A stretch of 39,881 nucleotides of DNA from Gemmatimonadota bacterium (lineage in GTDB: Bacteria > Gemmatimonadota > Gemmatimonadetes > Longimicrobiales > Gaopeijiaceae): contig SKKH01000219.1 of NCBI GenBank assembly GCA_007121555.1, forward strand, positions 1 to 39,881, in the 5' to 3' direction. The translations under genes were made by a program, and so were the position numbers. The notes under the pieces are model-generated. The model ran no database searches. It saw nothing but the letters and a program-made list of their open reading frames with translations, and was not told the origin of the DNA. The first letter of the stretch is position 1; each line of letters starts with the position of its first letter. Below, piece by piece: positions 1 through 9,038 of this stretch.

Positions 1-29
1 ACCCCCGGGGACTCGAGAAGGAGTGGGGC

Positions 30-1640
30 CTACCCCTCTCCAAATCGGAGAAAGAGGTCGGTGCGAAGTCCGTCCGCCGAGGGGACACCCCCACCCCTTG
101 AGCGATCCAGCGCCACGAACACCCGGTCCAGGGAACGCTCGACCTCCCTCTGCACCGTACCCGGGGGAATCTCGGCCTCCAGGATGGGATCGATGGACAC
201 CCCCGAACCCTCCACAGGAGCATGGTCGATCACCCCCTCATGCCGAGCCAGGACCCGATGGAGTTCCACGGCAGCGTCAGCCGCCTGCGACAGGCTCTCG
301 TATCGATGGGCTCGGTACGAGGCCTGGGTCGCGTAGCGCTCCTCCATATACGACAGCATTCGGTCCCGGTCCTCCGGACCGATGTCTTCGTCCTCGAGAC
401 CCTGCTCCACCCCCTCCATGTAGATGCCCCGGTCCCGTGCCTCCAGCAGCTCCAGGAACTCTCCATAGCGTTCCCAGAATTCTGAAACGGAGGGAAGCTG
501 GCCGGCGTTGGCCAGGTAGAACCCGCTGAGCCAGATCCGGGGAGGAGCCTCACCGAGAACCAGATCGGACCGGAGGGAATCCGTGACGACCTCGAACCGG
601 GCTGCGATGCCCGAAAGGGCTGGCGGGAGCCACTCCTCCAGTCCGTCGGGGGGAGGTGGCAGGTCCGGTCGGGGCACTACGGGCGGGGCTTCGGCCTGGG
701 TTTGGGATCCGATCCCGTTGCCGCTCGAAGAGAAAGCGAACCAACCCACGCCCACGATCCCCACTCCGAGCAGGAGGAGGAGGGGAAGCATCCCGCGACT
801 TCGCCGCGGGCCCCGAGGCGCACCTCGACCCGTTCGGTCCAGGTCCTCGGGAGAATCCGGAGTCCAGCGAGCGGGTTCGTCCTCGGGCTCCACCGCACCC
901 GGAGGGCCTTCCCCAGCAGTCGGCCCGGCCTCCTCTCCAGGAGTCGACCGGCCCGCGCCTCCGTCCTGGACCCGGCCTCCGCCCCTCTCCGACTTCGCCG
1001 CGCTGGAGCCCGGACCCTTCGACTTCGAGGGCGGAGCCGAAGCTTCCCCCACGTCACCCCACTCGTCGCCCCATGTGTCGCTGAAGCCGCTGCCCAGTTG
1101 AAGCCGGAACTCATCGGGATCGGAATCTTCCGGGGATCCGGCCTGAAGCCCCTGGTCGCCTCCCGGGGTTGCGCCCTCGTTCTTCGCATCCGAGGGGGGT
1201 GCGCCTTCATCTCGCTTGAAGCCTCGTTCCTCCATCTCACCTGGAAGCTCCCGAGGCGGCACCTCGTCAGGAGCCAGCGGGTCGGTTTCCAGGAGCTCGA
1301 ACGAGAGGTCGAAGGGATCGTCCGCCGGCTCGGGATCCAGGGCTTCATCGTCATCCACCACCGGGCCGGGGGTGGGAGGGAGGTCCGTCTCCTCGGCCTC
1401 CATCTCCTCTCTGAGACCGGGAGGGAGCTCGTCATCCAGCTCCAGTTCCTCGACGATGAAGCGATACACCGGTACCTTCCAGGCTGGCGCCCAGAATCCG
1501 GTTCCGGCATCGAAGAGCTGGTCCGCTGGGCGAACCTCACCCGACTTCACGGCGCGGTGAAGGTCATCCATCGACCCCAGAACCCGATCGTCGCCGTCTC
1601 GGTCGCGGACCCGGAAGCGGGCCTCTCCTGAGTCACTCAA
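30..1640 (-). CDS. Single-pass membrane protein with GYF_2-like N-terminal domain
   Basis: Function is unknown. The first ~60 residues hold a compact domain with FDAGTGFWAPAWKVP, which resembles the GYF_2/DUF4339 fold often found at the N-terminus of bacterial membrane proteins. A long acidic, Pro/Gly-rich disordered linker follows, then one transmembrane helix at about residues 284-306 (GMLPLLLLLGVGIVGVGWF), then a ~230-residue charged, helical C-terminal domain I do not recognise. The topology implies a cytoplasmic N-terminal domain and an external C-terminal domain. I chose the TTG start because GGAGG lies 10 nt upstream and the domain begins just after it. The frame stays open to 2477, but that extension is antisense to the next gene and does not read like protein. 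The gene is divergent from the lipoprotein at 1917. The domain assignment is tentative. Confidence 0.65.
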   Translation of the reverse strand: MSDSGEARFRVRDRDGDDRVLGSMDDLHRAVKSGEVRPADQLFDAGTGFWAPAWKVPVYRFIVEELELDDELPPGLREEMEAEETDLPPTPGPVVDDDEALDPEPADDPFDLSFELLETDPLAPDEVPPRELPGEMEERGFKRDEGAPPSDAKNEGATPGGDQGLQAGSPEDSDPDEFRLQLGSGFSDTWGDEWGDVGEASAPPSKSKGPGSSAAKSERGGGRVQDGGAGRSTPGEEAGPTAGEGPPGAVEPEDEPARWTPDSPEDLDRTGRGAPRGPRRSRGMLPLLLLLGVGIVGVGWFAFSSSGNGIGSQTQAEAPPVVPRPDLPPPPDGLEEWLPPALSGIAARFEVVTDSLRSDLVLGEAPPRIWLSGFYLANAGQLPSVSEFWERYGEFLELLEARDRGIYMEGVEQGLEDEDIGPEDRDRMLSYMEERYATQASYRAHRYESLSQAADAAVELHRVLARHEGVIDHAPVEGSGVSIDPILEAEIPPGTVQREVERSLDRVFVALDRSRGGGVPSADGLRTDLFLRFGEG

Positions 1641-1916
1641 GGGTGCACCGCCTCCAGGAACCGGACGAGACAGAAAGGCGTTGAAGATGACGAACGATCT
1701 GACATCCGTTGGGTTCCATGGGGCCGGAGCTTCAGCCCTCTTTGATGCGCCAGAACACAGAATCCCCGTTCTCTGCCCAGGCGCTGGGTGGTGACCTCTA
1801 CATCCAGTCGGCGGCGACCGTCGAACGATCCTTGGGCGCAGCCCCGCCGATCCCGGTAGCTTTCCAGGGATGAGGATACACGCGGGGGAAGCCCCGCCAC
1901 AACCCCGAGACCCTCC

Positions 1917-3107
1917 ATGTCCGCTCGGCACCCCACGCCAAAGCACAGCTCCTCCTTGACTACCCCCGTCAGGCTTCTTGGTCTTCTTCCGGCTCTGATG
2001 CTCTTCGGGATCACGGGATGCGGTGTGGATGACCCGGGTCACAGCCTGGTCCAACAGAGCATCGAGGTTCACGGGGGTGACCGCTTCGAGGAGGCGGAGA
2101 TCCGGTTCGGTTTCCGGGGCCAGCCCTTCGCGGTGATTCGTCAGGGAGGCCGGTTCCACTATGAACGGAGCTATGAGGAGGAGGGCGTCCGCATCCGTGA
2201 GTGGATGACGAACGATCAGACGCGTCGGATGGTGGATGGAGAGCCGGTGACGCTGGACGAGGAGGGTCGGGCGCGAGTCGAGTTGGACCTGAACTCCGTG
2301 GTCTACTTCGCCCTTCTCCCCTTTCGCCTCATGGATCCGGCGGTCCGGCACCGGGAGCTGGCTCCCACCGACATCGAGGGCGAGCCCTACCGGGTGGTGG
2401 AGGTCACATTCCAGCGGGAGGGTGGGGGAGAGGACTGGGAAGACCGATTCGTATACTGGTTCCACGCCGATGACCACACCCTGGATTTCATGGCGTACCG
2501 ATATGACCGGGGAGACGGCGGGACCCGCTTTCGACGAGCGGTGAACCGGCGGGAGGTAGGCGAACTGCTCCTACAGGACTACGAGAACTTCACCGCCAAC
2601 GAGGGGATCGAGGATATCGTGGACTACCCCCTGCTCCTGGCGGAGGGACGCCTCGAGCTGGTTTCGATGGTGGAGATGGAGGATGTGGCTGTCCTGCCAC
2701 CCCCGTCCCTTCCCCTGGACGGACCCGTGGGGGTCGGCGAAGCCTCCGACGAGGGAGTGGAGCTGATCGTGGGAATGGAGCGCCTGGAGTACGAACCCGG
2801 GGAAGCCGTCAGGGTGGCCCTTCAACTGGCCAATCGCCTGGACCGCGAGCGAGTTCTCCACTTCAGGAGCGGTCAGCGCTACGACCTGGTCGTCTTCGCC
2901 GAGGACGACTCGGAGGTGTTCCGATGGTCCGACGAACGGAGCTTCACCCAGGCCCTCGGCCAGGTCCAGCTGGGGCCCGGTGACGACGGCCCCATGTGGG
3001 AGGAGGAAATTCCCGCACCGGAGGCGCCCGGCCAGTACCGGCTGCGAGCCACCGTGACCGCAGACGATACGGACCTCGTGGCGGAAGTCCCCCTCGAAGT
3101 ACGCTGA
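1917..3107 (+). CDS. Lipoprotein with DUF6503-like domain and C-terminal BsuPI-like domain
   Basis: This is a predicted exported lipoprotein of 396 aa. The signal peptide ends in the lipobox ITGC, with the acylated Cys at residue 35. Residues ~45-220 look like the DUF6503 family: HGGDRFEEAEIRF near the start and YWFHADDHTLDFMAYRY at the strand end, a LolA-like sheet architecture. Residues ~285-395 match the BsuPI fold (YEPGEAVRVALQLANR, RYDLVVF, GQYRLRATVTAD), an immunoglobulin-like domain first known from a Bacillus intracellular proteinase inhibitor but widespread in exported proteins. Protease inhibition is therefore not implied. The gene lies 72 nt upstream of the large propeller-amidohydrolase in the same direction, so the two may be co-transcribed. 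There is no strong ribosome binding site at this ATG. Confidence 0.8.
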   Translation: MSARHPTPKHSSSLTTPVRLLGLLPALMLFGITGCGVDDPGHSLVQQSIEVHGGDRFEEAEIRFGFRGQPFAVIRQGGRFHYERSYEEEGVRIREWMTNDQTRRMVDGEPVTLDEEGRARVELDLNSVVYFALLPFRLMDPAVRHRELAPTDIEGEPYRVVEVTFQREGGGEDWEDRFVYWFHADDHTLDFMAYRYDRGDGGTRFRRAVNRREVGELLLQDYENFTANEGIEDIVDYPLLLAEGRLELVSMVEMEDVAVLPPPSLPLDGPVGVGEASDEGVELIVGMERLEYEPGEAVRVALQLANRLDRERVLHFRSGQRYDLVVFAEDDSEVFRWSDERSFTQALGQVQLGPGDDGPMWEEEIPAPEAPGQYRLRATVTADDTDLVAEVPLEVR

Positions 3108-3179
3108 TTCCAGACGGACCGGACGGGCATTCCGATCCGGATCCCTTCTTTCGCAGTTCACACTCTGGAGCACGACTCG

Positions 3180-6100
3180 ATGCCCCGACCTGACCTCTCG
3201 CTCCCCGGCCTCCTCACCGCCGCGACGATGGCGCTCATCCTCGCGAGCCCCACCCTCCACGCCCAGGACACCGGTTCCGGGGAATGGGACGTCAATGCGC
3301 CGCCCTTCGAGTTCACGGATGTGGAGCTCGACGTCGACGAGGGCACCTGGATGGCTCTGGACGTGAGTCCCGACGGAACGGAGATCGTCTTCGACCTCCT
3401 GGGGGACCTCTACATCATGCCCATCGAGGGAGGCGAGGCCCGGGCCCTCACCCGGGAGATCGCGTGGAACATACAGCCCCGCTTCTCTCCTGACGGGAAC
3501 TCCATCGTGTTCACCTCGGACCGGGGGGGTGGCGACAACATCTGGACCATGGACCGGGACGGGTCCAACCTCCGCCAGGTGACCGACGAGAGCTTCCGGC
3601 TCCTTCACAATCCCACCTGGAGCCCGGACGGAGACTACATCGTGGCCCGCAAGCACTACACGGGAACGCGCTCCCTCGGGGCCGGCGAGATGTGGATGTA
3701 CCACCGGAGCGGAGGCACCGGAATCCGCCTGACGGAGCGGCCCAACGACCAGAAGGACGCGAACGAGCCCGTCTTCTCACCCGATGGTCGGCACCTCTAC
3801 TTCACCCAGGACATGACGCCGGGTCCGGTCTTCGAGTACAACAAGGACTCGAACGCCGGGATCTTCACGATCCGGGAGCTGGACCTGGAGACGGGAGATC
3901 TCCGAAACCTGACGGGAGGACCGGGAGGCGCCGTGCGGCCCACCCCGTCGCCGGACGGCCAGACCCTGGCCTTCATTCGGCGGGTCCGCTTCGACACCCA
4001 CCTCTTCCTCAGGGACATGGAGTCGGGGCGGGAGTGGTCCGTGTACGACGACCTGGAGCGGGACATGCAGGAGATCTGGTCGATCCACGGCCTCTACCCG
4101 GGGATCTCCTGGACCCCCGACGGGACGTCGCTGGTCTTCTGGGCCCGAGGCGGACTCCACCGCCTGGAGGTGGAGTCGGGAGAGGTCGAGGCGATCCCGT
4201 TCCGGGTGCAGACCTCCCGCCAGGTGGCCCGCTCCATCCGCTTTCCCGTCGACGTACACCCAGAGGAGTTCGACGTCCGGCTCCTTCGGTGGGTCCAGGT
4301 CGCCCCTGACGGAGACCGGGTCGCGTATTCGGCCATGGGACACCTCTGGATCCGGGAGCTCGATGGTGGAGAGGCCCGGCGGGTGACGAGCCAGGAGGAC
4401 CACTTCGAGTACTACCCCTCGTGGTCCCGGGACGGGGAGCGCCTCGTCTATGTGAGCTGGAGCGAGGAGGAGCTCTCCGCCGTGCGCGTCGTGTCCGCCT
4501 CGGGCGACGAGCGGGGTGAGAGGGTCACAGCCGAGCCCGGACACTTCCGGGAGCCCGTCTTCTCGCCCGACGGGGAGAGCATCGTGTACCGGAAGGGCGG
4601 GGGCGGAGGGATCGTCTCGCCCCACTGGTCCGAGGGCCAGGGGATCTACCGGGTCCCGGCGGCGGGGGGCGAGCCACAGCTCCTCCTGACATCGGGGAGC
4701 GACGCCCACTTCGGGGCGAGCTCGGACCGGGTCTTCTTCCACGATTCCGAGGGGGGGCGCCGGGTCCTGCAGAGCATCGGAGTCGACGGCACGGGGCTTC
4801 GAACCCACCTCACGAGCCAGTGGGCCACCGCCTTCCGGGTCTCCCCGGACGAGCGCCATGTGGCCTTCCAGGAGCGGTACCAGGCCTACCTACGTCCCTT
4901 CGTGGCCTCGGCCGGGCCGGTGGACGTGGGACCCGGGAGTCGGGACCTGCCCCAGCAGCGAGTATCCCGCGACGCCGGAGACTGGCTCCACTGGTCCGGC
5001 GACGGGGAGCGGCTACACTGGGCGCTCGGGCCGGAGCTGTTCACCCTCGACGTGAGCCGGGCCTTCGAGCACCTGGCGCGCGAGGGGGACGTGGTGGACC
5101 TGCCCCTGGCCGAAGGAGAGAACGTGGCCTTCCGGGCTGCCGCCGACACACCCGACGGGACCGTCGCCTTCACCGGAGCCCGACTCATCACCATGCGCGG
5201 CGACGAGGTGATCGAAGAGGGCTCGGTGGTCGTCCAGGGGAACCGGATCACCGCCGTGGGTCCCGTAGCCGAGGTGGAGATCCCGGCCGACGCCCACGTC
5301 GTCGACGCCGGCGGCCGGACGATCATGCCCGGGATCATCGACGTGCACTGGCACGGGAGCCAGGGATTCCAGGGGATCGTTCCCCAACGGAACCGGATGA
5401 ACTATGCCTCCCTGGCCTTCGGGGTCACCACGATCCACAACCCCTCGACGAACACGGCCGAGTTCACCACGGCCGCTGAAATGGCCCGGGCCGGGCAGTT
5501 CACCAGCCCCCGGCTCTTCTCGACGGGGCAGACGCTGTACGGCGCCACCACGGCGGGCACCGCCGAGGTGAACTCGCTGGAGGACGCCCGGGAGCACCTG
5601 CGACGCCTGGGCAATCAGGGGGTGATCTCGGTGAAGTCCTACAACCAGCCCCGGCGGGAACAGCGGCAGCAGATCCTCGCCGCGGCCTGGGACGAGGGGA
5701 TCATGGTCGTGCCCGAGGGAGGAGCGCTCTTCCACCAGAACATGACGATGATCGTGGATGGGCACACGGGAATCGAGCACTCCCTACCCGTCGAGGACAT
5801 CTACGATGACGTGATCCAGATGTGGTCGGCCTCGGAGGCGGGGATCACCCCCACCCTCGTCGTGGCCTTCGGAGGGCTGTGGGGCGAGGAATACTGGTAC
5901 TCCAACACGAACGTGTGGGAGAACGAGCGCCTCATGACCTTCAACCCGCCCCTGACCGTGGAGGCTCGGTCCCGCCGGCGCATGCAGGTCCCCGAGAAGG
6001 AGTGGAACCACATCCGCACGGCCGCGCACACGAACAAGCTCTACCAGGCGGGGATCGGCGTGCAGCTCGGCGCCCACGGGCAGCGTCAGGGCCTGGATGC

Positions 6101-6401
6101 CCACTGGGAGCTCTGGAGCTTCGGACAGGGAGGAATGCCCGCCCACGACGCCCTCAAGGTCGCCACCATCGAGGGGGCACGGTACCTGGGTATGGACGAG
6201 CAGATCGGCTCTCTCCAGGAGGGCAAGCTCGCCGATCTCATTGTCCTCGATGAGAATCCCCTCGAGAACCTCCGGAACTCGGAAACGGTGCGCTGGACCA
6301 TGGTGAACGGCCGCCTCTACGACGCCCACACGATGGATGAGGTGGGGAACCATCCCCGGGAGCGCGCCCCGTTCTACTGGGAGGACTGGGGCTGGCGCTA
6401 G
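3180..6401 (+). CDS. Exported TolB-like propeller fused to amidohydrolase
   Basis: A secreted two-domain enzyme of 1073 aa. A Sec signal peptide (LTAATMALILASPTLHAQ) is followed by a TolB/PD40-type beta-propeller over roughly residues 35-620, recognised by repeated SPDG and FSPDG blades. An amidohydrolase-superfamily TIM barrel of the imidazolonepropionase-like type fills about 650-1060. Metal-site residues look intact: DVHWH (H723, H725), a probable carbamylated lysine in SVKSY (K819), H862/H867, and H966 in LGAHG. The family cleaves amide bonds in cyclic or peptide substrates; this one's substrate cannot be read from sequence. The propeller probably binds substrate or gates the active site. 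GGAG lies 9 nt before the ATG. A strong bidirectional terminator follows the gene, so transcription ends here. Confidence 0.9.
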   Translation: MPRPDLSLPGLLTAATMALILASPTLHAQDTGSGEWDVNAPPFEFTDVELDVDEGTWMALDVSPDGTEIVFDLLGDLYIMPIEGGEARALTREIAWNIQPRFSPDGNSIVFTSDRGGGDNIWTMDRDGSNLRQVTDESFRLLHNPTWSPDGDYIVARKHYTGTRSLGAGEMWMYHRSGGTGIRLTERPNDQKDANEPVFSPDGRHLYFTQDMTPGPVFEYNKDSNAGIFTIRELDLETGDLRNLTGGPGGAVRPTPSPDGQTLAFIRRVRFDTHLFLRDMESGREWSVYDDLERDMQEIWSIHGLYPGISWTPDGTSLVFWARGGLHRLEVESGEVEAIPFRVQTSRQVARSIRFPVDVHPEEFDVRLLRWVQVAPDGDRVAYSAMGHLWIRELDGGEARRVTSQEDHFEYYPSWSRDGERLVYVSWSEEELSAVRVVSASGDERGERVTAEPGHFREPVFSPDGESIVYRKGGGGGIVSPHWSEGQGIYRVPAAGGEPQLLLTSGSDAHFGASSDRVFFHDSEGGRRVLQSIGVDGTGLRTHLTSQWATAFRVSPDERHVAFQERYQAYLRPFVASAGPVDVGPGSRDLPQQRVSRDAGDWLHWSGDGERLHWALGPELFTLDVSRAFEHLAREGDVVDLPLAEGENVAFRAAADTPDGTVAFTGARLITMRGDEVIEEGSVVVQGNRITAVGPVAEVEIPADAHVVDAGGRTIMPGIIDVHWHGSQGFQGIVPQRNRMNYASLAFGVTTIHNPSTNTAEFTTAAEMARAGQFTSPRLFSTGQTLYGATTAGTAEVNSLEDAREHLRRLGNQGVISVKSYNQPRREQRQQILAAAWDEGIMVVPEGGALFHQNMTMIVDGHTGIEHSLPVEDIYDDVIQMWSASEAGITPTLVVAFGGLWGEEYWYSNTNVWENERLMTFNPPLTVEARSRRRMQVPEKEWNHIRTAAHTNKLYQAGIGVQLGAHGQRQGLDAHWELWSFGQGGMPAHDALKVATIEGARYLGMDEQIGSLQEGKLADLIVLDENPLENLRNSETVRWTMVNGRLYDAHTMDEVGNHPRERAPFYWEDWGWR

Positions 6402-6441
6402 TGGGGTGACCCACCACACTGGAAAGCCGTTGAAGAGAGCG

Positions 6442-6498
6442 CCGGAAAAGGTAGGTCCAGACCCAAGATCGAAGGGTCCGGCCCTACACTTTTTCCGG
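6442..6498. terminator. Bidirectional intrinsic terminator after the amidohydrolase
   Basis: A long nested inverted repeat. CCGGAAAAG, GTAGG, CC and GACCC on the left pair with GGGTC, GG, CCTAC and TTTTCCGG on the right, around a 9-nt loop (6465-6473) with two 1x1 mismatches and two single-base bulges. The left arm carries an A-tract and the right arm a T-tract (6490-6494), the layout expected of a terminator working in both directions. It starts 40 nt after the amidohydrolase stop codon. Confidence 0.7.
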
Positions 6499-6681
6499 GT
6501 GGGTAGGAAGAACGAACCCCCTCGGAGATAGGTCCTGATCGGGCTGCCGCACGCCCCGGTGGCCTCGCTCAAGGGAATTCGGCGACTCTACGCCCCGCCC
6601 GCGGTTTCGGCATGGTATCTGCCTTGGAGAAAGGTGATCCCCTGCGTTCACTCCTTCTTCCAGCCCAGGTCGCCCCCCGTC

Positions 6682-7983
6682 ATGTTCCTGACGCCGTCCC
6701 AGCGCGACACCCCGACCCAGCGCGACAGCCCATCCCTGCTCCCCACCAACGCTCCTCTCACCACCGCCAGCTCTTCCTGGTCCACGCCGGGCATCGGGGA
6801 GGACGACGAAGCCGACACCCTTCACCTCCGAAGACTCGAGACGCTGGGGCGGCTGGCAGGTGCGGTCGCCCACGATTTCAACAACCTCCTGACCGTGATC
6901 CTCGGGGCCACGGGATCGCTCCTGGACGCTCCGGCTCACGAGGATCCCATGCAGGCGATCCGGGAGATCCACGACTCGGCGATCCGGGCCCGGCAACTGA
7001 CCCGCCAACTCCTGGACGCGGCGAGGCGGGACGAGTCCGACCCCCGGCCCCTGGATCCGTCCAAGCAGATCGAAGGTATCGTGGGACTCCTCAAGCGCCT
7101 CATGGCGGACCGGGTCCAGATCGAGCACGACCTCCCTCGAGGACTGCCCCAGGTCGTCATCGACCCGGGCCACCTGGATCAGATCATGCTGAACCTCGGG
7201 GTGAACGCCCGGGATGCCATGGGTGAGAGGGGCACCCTGAAGATCCAGACCTCTCTGGAGGCGGCCGAGTCCGGTCAGGACGAGGAGCATCCCGGCTGGG
7301 TCGTCGTCAGGGTGCGGGACTCGGGGCAGGGAATGGACTCAGAGACGCGGGACCGGATCTTCGAACCCTTCTTCACGACGAAGGGGAAGGGTCAGGGCAC
7401 CGGGCTTGGCCTGGCCACGGTGTTCGCCATCATGGAGGAGGCGGGGGGCCGCATCGAGGTCGAAAGCGAACCGGGCGAAGGCACCACCTTCCTGCTGTGG
7501 TTCCCGGCCCACCGGTCGAACGGAGGTGGCGGCACCAGCAGTGCGATCCGAAACGAGCCTGCGGCGACGGAAAGCTCAGGTGTCCGGCTTCCCCTTCCCC
7601 AGGCCCGGGTCCTCGTCGTGGAAGACGATCCGGCCGTTCGGCGGATCGTGGTTCGAGCCCTGCGCCGATCAGGACACGTGGTCTCCGAAGCCGGGGCCAT
7701 CGCAGACGCCCTCCGGCTTCACCGGTCCAACACCCGGCCCTTCGACCTCCTCATTACCGATGTGATCCTTCCGGACGGCTCAGGAGTGTCCCTGCTCTCC
7801 GAAATGGAGACGGATGGCCGACCCGGCTCCATCCCACCCACGATCCTCATGTCCGGATACGCCAAGGACGAAGCGGGCCCCCTCGGCCCCCACGCCGACC
7901 GGGTGCACTTCCTGCCCAAGCCCTTCCTGGTCGACGAACTCAACGCCGCCGTGATCGAGAGCATCACCCCGGAGCCGGACTGA
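6682..7983 (+). CDS. Soluble hybrid histidine kinase with receiver domain (CckA-like core)
   Basis: The protein has a HisKA helix pair with phospho-acceptor His64 in GAVAHDFNNLL, then a HATPase_c domain with an N-box (MLNLGVNARDAM), G1 (DSGQGMD), F-box (FEPFFTTKGKG) and G2 (GTGLGLA), then a C-terminal receiver domain with acidic pocket VVEDD and phospho-acceptor Asp360 in ITDVILPDG. Kinase and receiver resemble CckA-type hybrid kinases. There is no transmembrane segment, PAS or other sensor domain; the ~50 residues before HisKA are Ser/Thr/Pro-rich and look disordered. There is also no DNA-binding output, so a separate phosphotransferase or regulator is needed. The start is uncertain: in-frame alternatives are GTG 6634 (GGAG just upstream) and ATG 6559. 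The gene converges on the frameshifted envelope gene. Confidence 0.88.
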   Translation: MFLTPSQRDTPTQRDSPSLLPTNAPLTTASSSWSTPGIGEDDEADTLHLRRLETLGRLAGAVAHDFNNLLTVILGATGSLLDAPAHEDPMQAIREIHDSAIRARQLTRQLLDAARRDESDPRPLDPSKQIEGIVGLLKRLMADRVQIEHDLPRGLPQVVIDPGHLDQIMLNLGVNARDAMGERGTLKIQTSLEAAESGQDEEHPGWVVVRVRDSGQGMDSETRDRIFEPFFTTKGKGQGTGLGLATVFAIMEEAGGRIEVESEPGEGTTFLLWFPAHRSNGGGGTSSAIRNEPAATESSGVRLPLPQARVLVVEDDPAVRRIVVRALRRSGHVVSEAGAIADALRLHRSNTRPFDLLITDVILPDGSGVSLLSEMETDGRPGSIPPTILMSGYAKDEAGPLGPHADRVHFLPKPFLVDELNAAVIESITPEPD

Positions 7984-8036
7984 AGCCGGCCGGGGGGGAA
8001 GGGAGTTGGGCAGGTGCCCGGGCCACCGGTGAAGTG

Positions 8037-8076
8037 ACGAGGTGAGGGGGCGAACCCACCCGCCCCCTCACCTCGT
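8037..8076. terminator. Perfect 16-bp hairpin between convergent genes
   Basis: ACGAGGTGAGGGGGCG at 8037-8052 and its exact reverse complement at 8061-8076 are separated by an 8-nt loop. The element lies between the kinase (+) and the envelope gene (-), and the right arm contains the TGA stop of the minus-strand gene. Neither side has a clear T-tract, so it is a terminator-like or mRNA 3'-end stability element rather than a canonical intrinsic terminator. Confidence 0.55.
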
Positions 8077-9038
8077 TCCACCGAAGCTGTACACGAAGTT
8101 GACCAGGGGAAGGCAGCAGGAGGTCCCGGAATCCTCCACCGCCAGCCCGAACCCCAGATCCGCCGAGAGTCGCTCTCCGAAGAAGCGGATCCCGCCGGTG
8201 AGGACGCCGCTGCCCCCTCCGAACCAGTTCTCGGTGAGGAGCTTGGTCTGCTCTCCGGTCCGGACATCTCCGCCTACCATGAGCACCGGGTCGTTGGAAA
8301 GCCTGGAGCTGCCTCCGCCCATCTGGAAGCCCCAACCCAATCCGGCGGTCAGGGAGCGCTCCTGTCCGCCGAAGGTCCCGTTGCCGTAGACGACGCCCAC
8401 GGACCCTTCGTCCAGCGCCTCGGTGGCGAACAGGGCGATGGTCCCGACGGCCACGTCCATCCCAGGCTGGCTCATCAGCGTGATCTTCGGCGCCAGGTAG
8501 AAGGCCCGCCCGATGAGCCCGGGGATGATCGGCGTGCCCCCGCCAAGGTGACGCGGTCCGTCGCCCCGTATCCCACGAAGGGGAAGAAGAGCATGTAGCT
8601 GGCCACGTAGCCCTCCCCTTTCGCCATGGGACGGGCCGTGGGAGCGAAGAAGAGCCGCGTCCGGTTGGGATCCTGTCGCCAGAACTCCCCATTCCGCACC
8701 TCGCCCCTGGCCGCCCGCATCGAGCGGATCTGGCCCCGCTCCAACTCCATCCGGATCCCGCCCAGGGTCTGGATCACGACCCGGTCGTCCGTTTCGGAAA
8801 GCACCGTGCCCCGGACGACCGACCCGTCCACGAGACGGATCTCCTGGATGGTGTCGGGCCGCGCCCCTGCGTCCAGTCGCCCCCCAAGGAGATCGGCCGG
8901 AGGTTCCAGGGCTCGCTCCTCCGACCGCTCGTCCACCTCCGCGATCCACGGACCACCCCCCGGCTCCGGCTCGTGGGCCAGGAGCCAGACGGGGGCGACC
9001 AACCCCAGAATCAGAGCCAGGAGGATCGTCCGGTTCAC
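8068..9038 (-). pseudogene. Exported barrel-like envelope protein, broken by a -1 frameshift
   Basis: Two overlapping frames together encode one ~320-residue protein. The first frame runs from GTG 9038 and gives a signal peptide (TILLALILGLVAPVWLLA), a small strand-rich domain (EIRLVDGSVVRGTVLSE) that resembles an Sm-like or barrel module, and the start of a membrane-strand region. At the G5 run (8537-8541 on the plus strand) the sense switches to the second frame, which gives glycine-rich alternating strands ending in FVYSFGG and a TGA at 8068. One extra G would restore LAGGTPIIPGLIGR. Either this is a real inactivating or phase-variable deletion, or a sequencing or assembly error. The start overlaps the upstream protease stop (GTGA), so the two are translationally coupled. 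The family name is unknown to me; an outer-membrane barrel location is inferred. Confidence 0.7.

Noticed and set aside
1641-2477. Upstream extension of the first minus-strand gene to ATG 2477
   Set aside because: This stretch is antisense to the clear DUF6503-BsuPI lipoprotein and shows no domain; a TTG with a good ribosome binding site at 1640 explains the gene.
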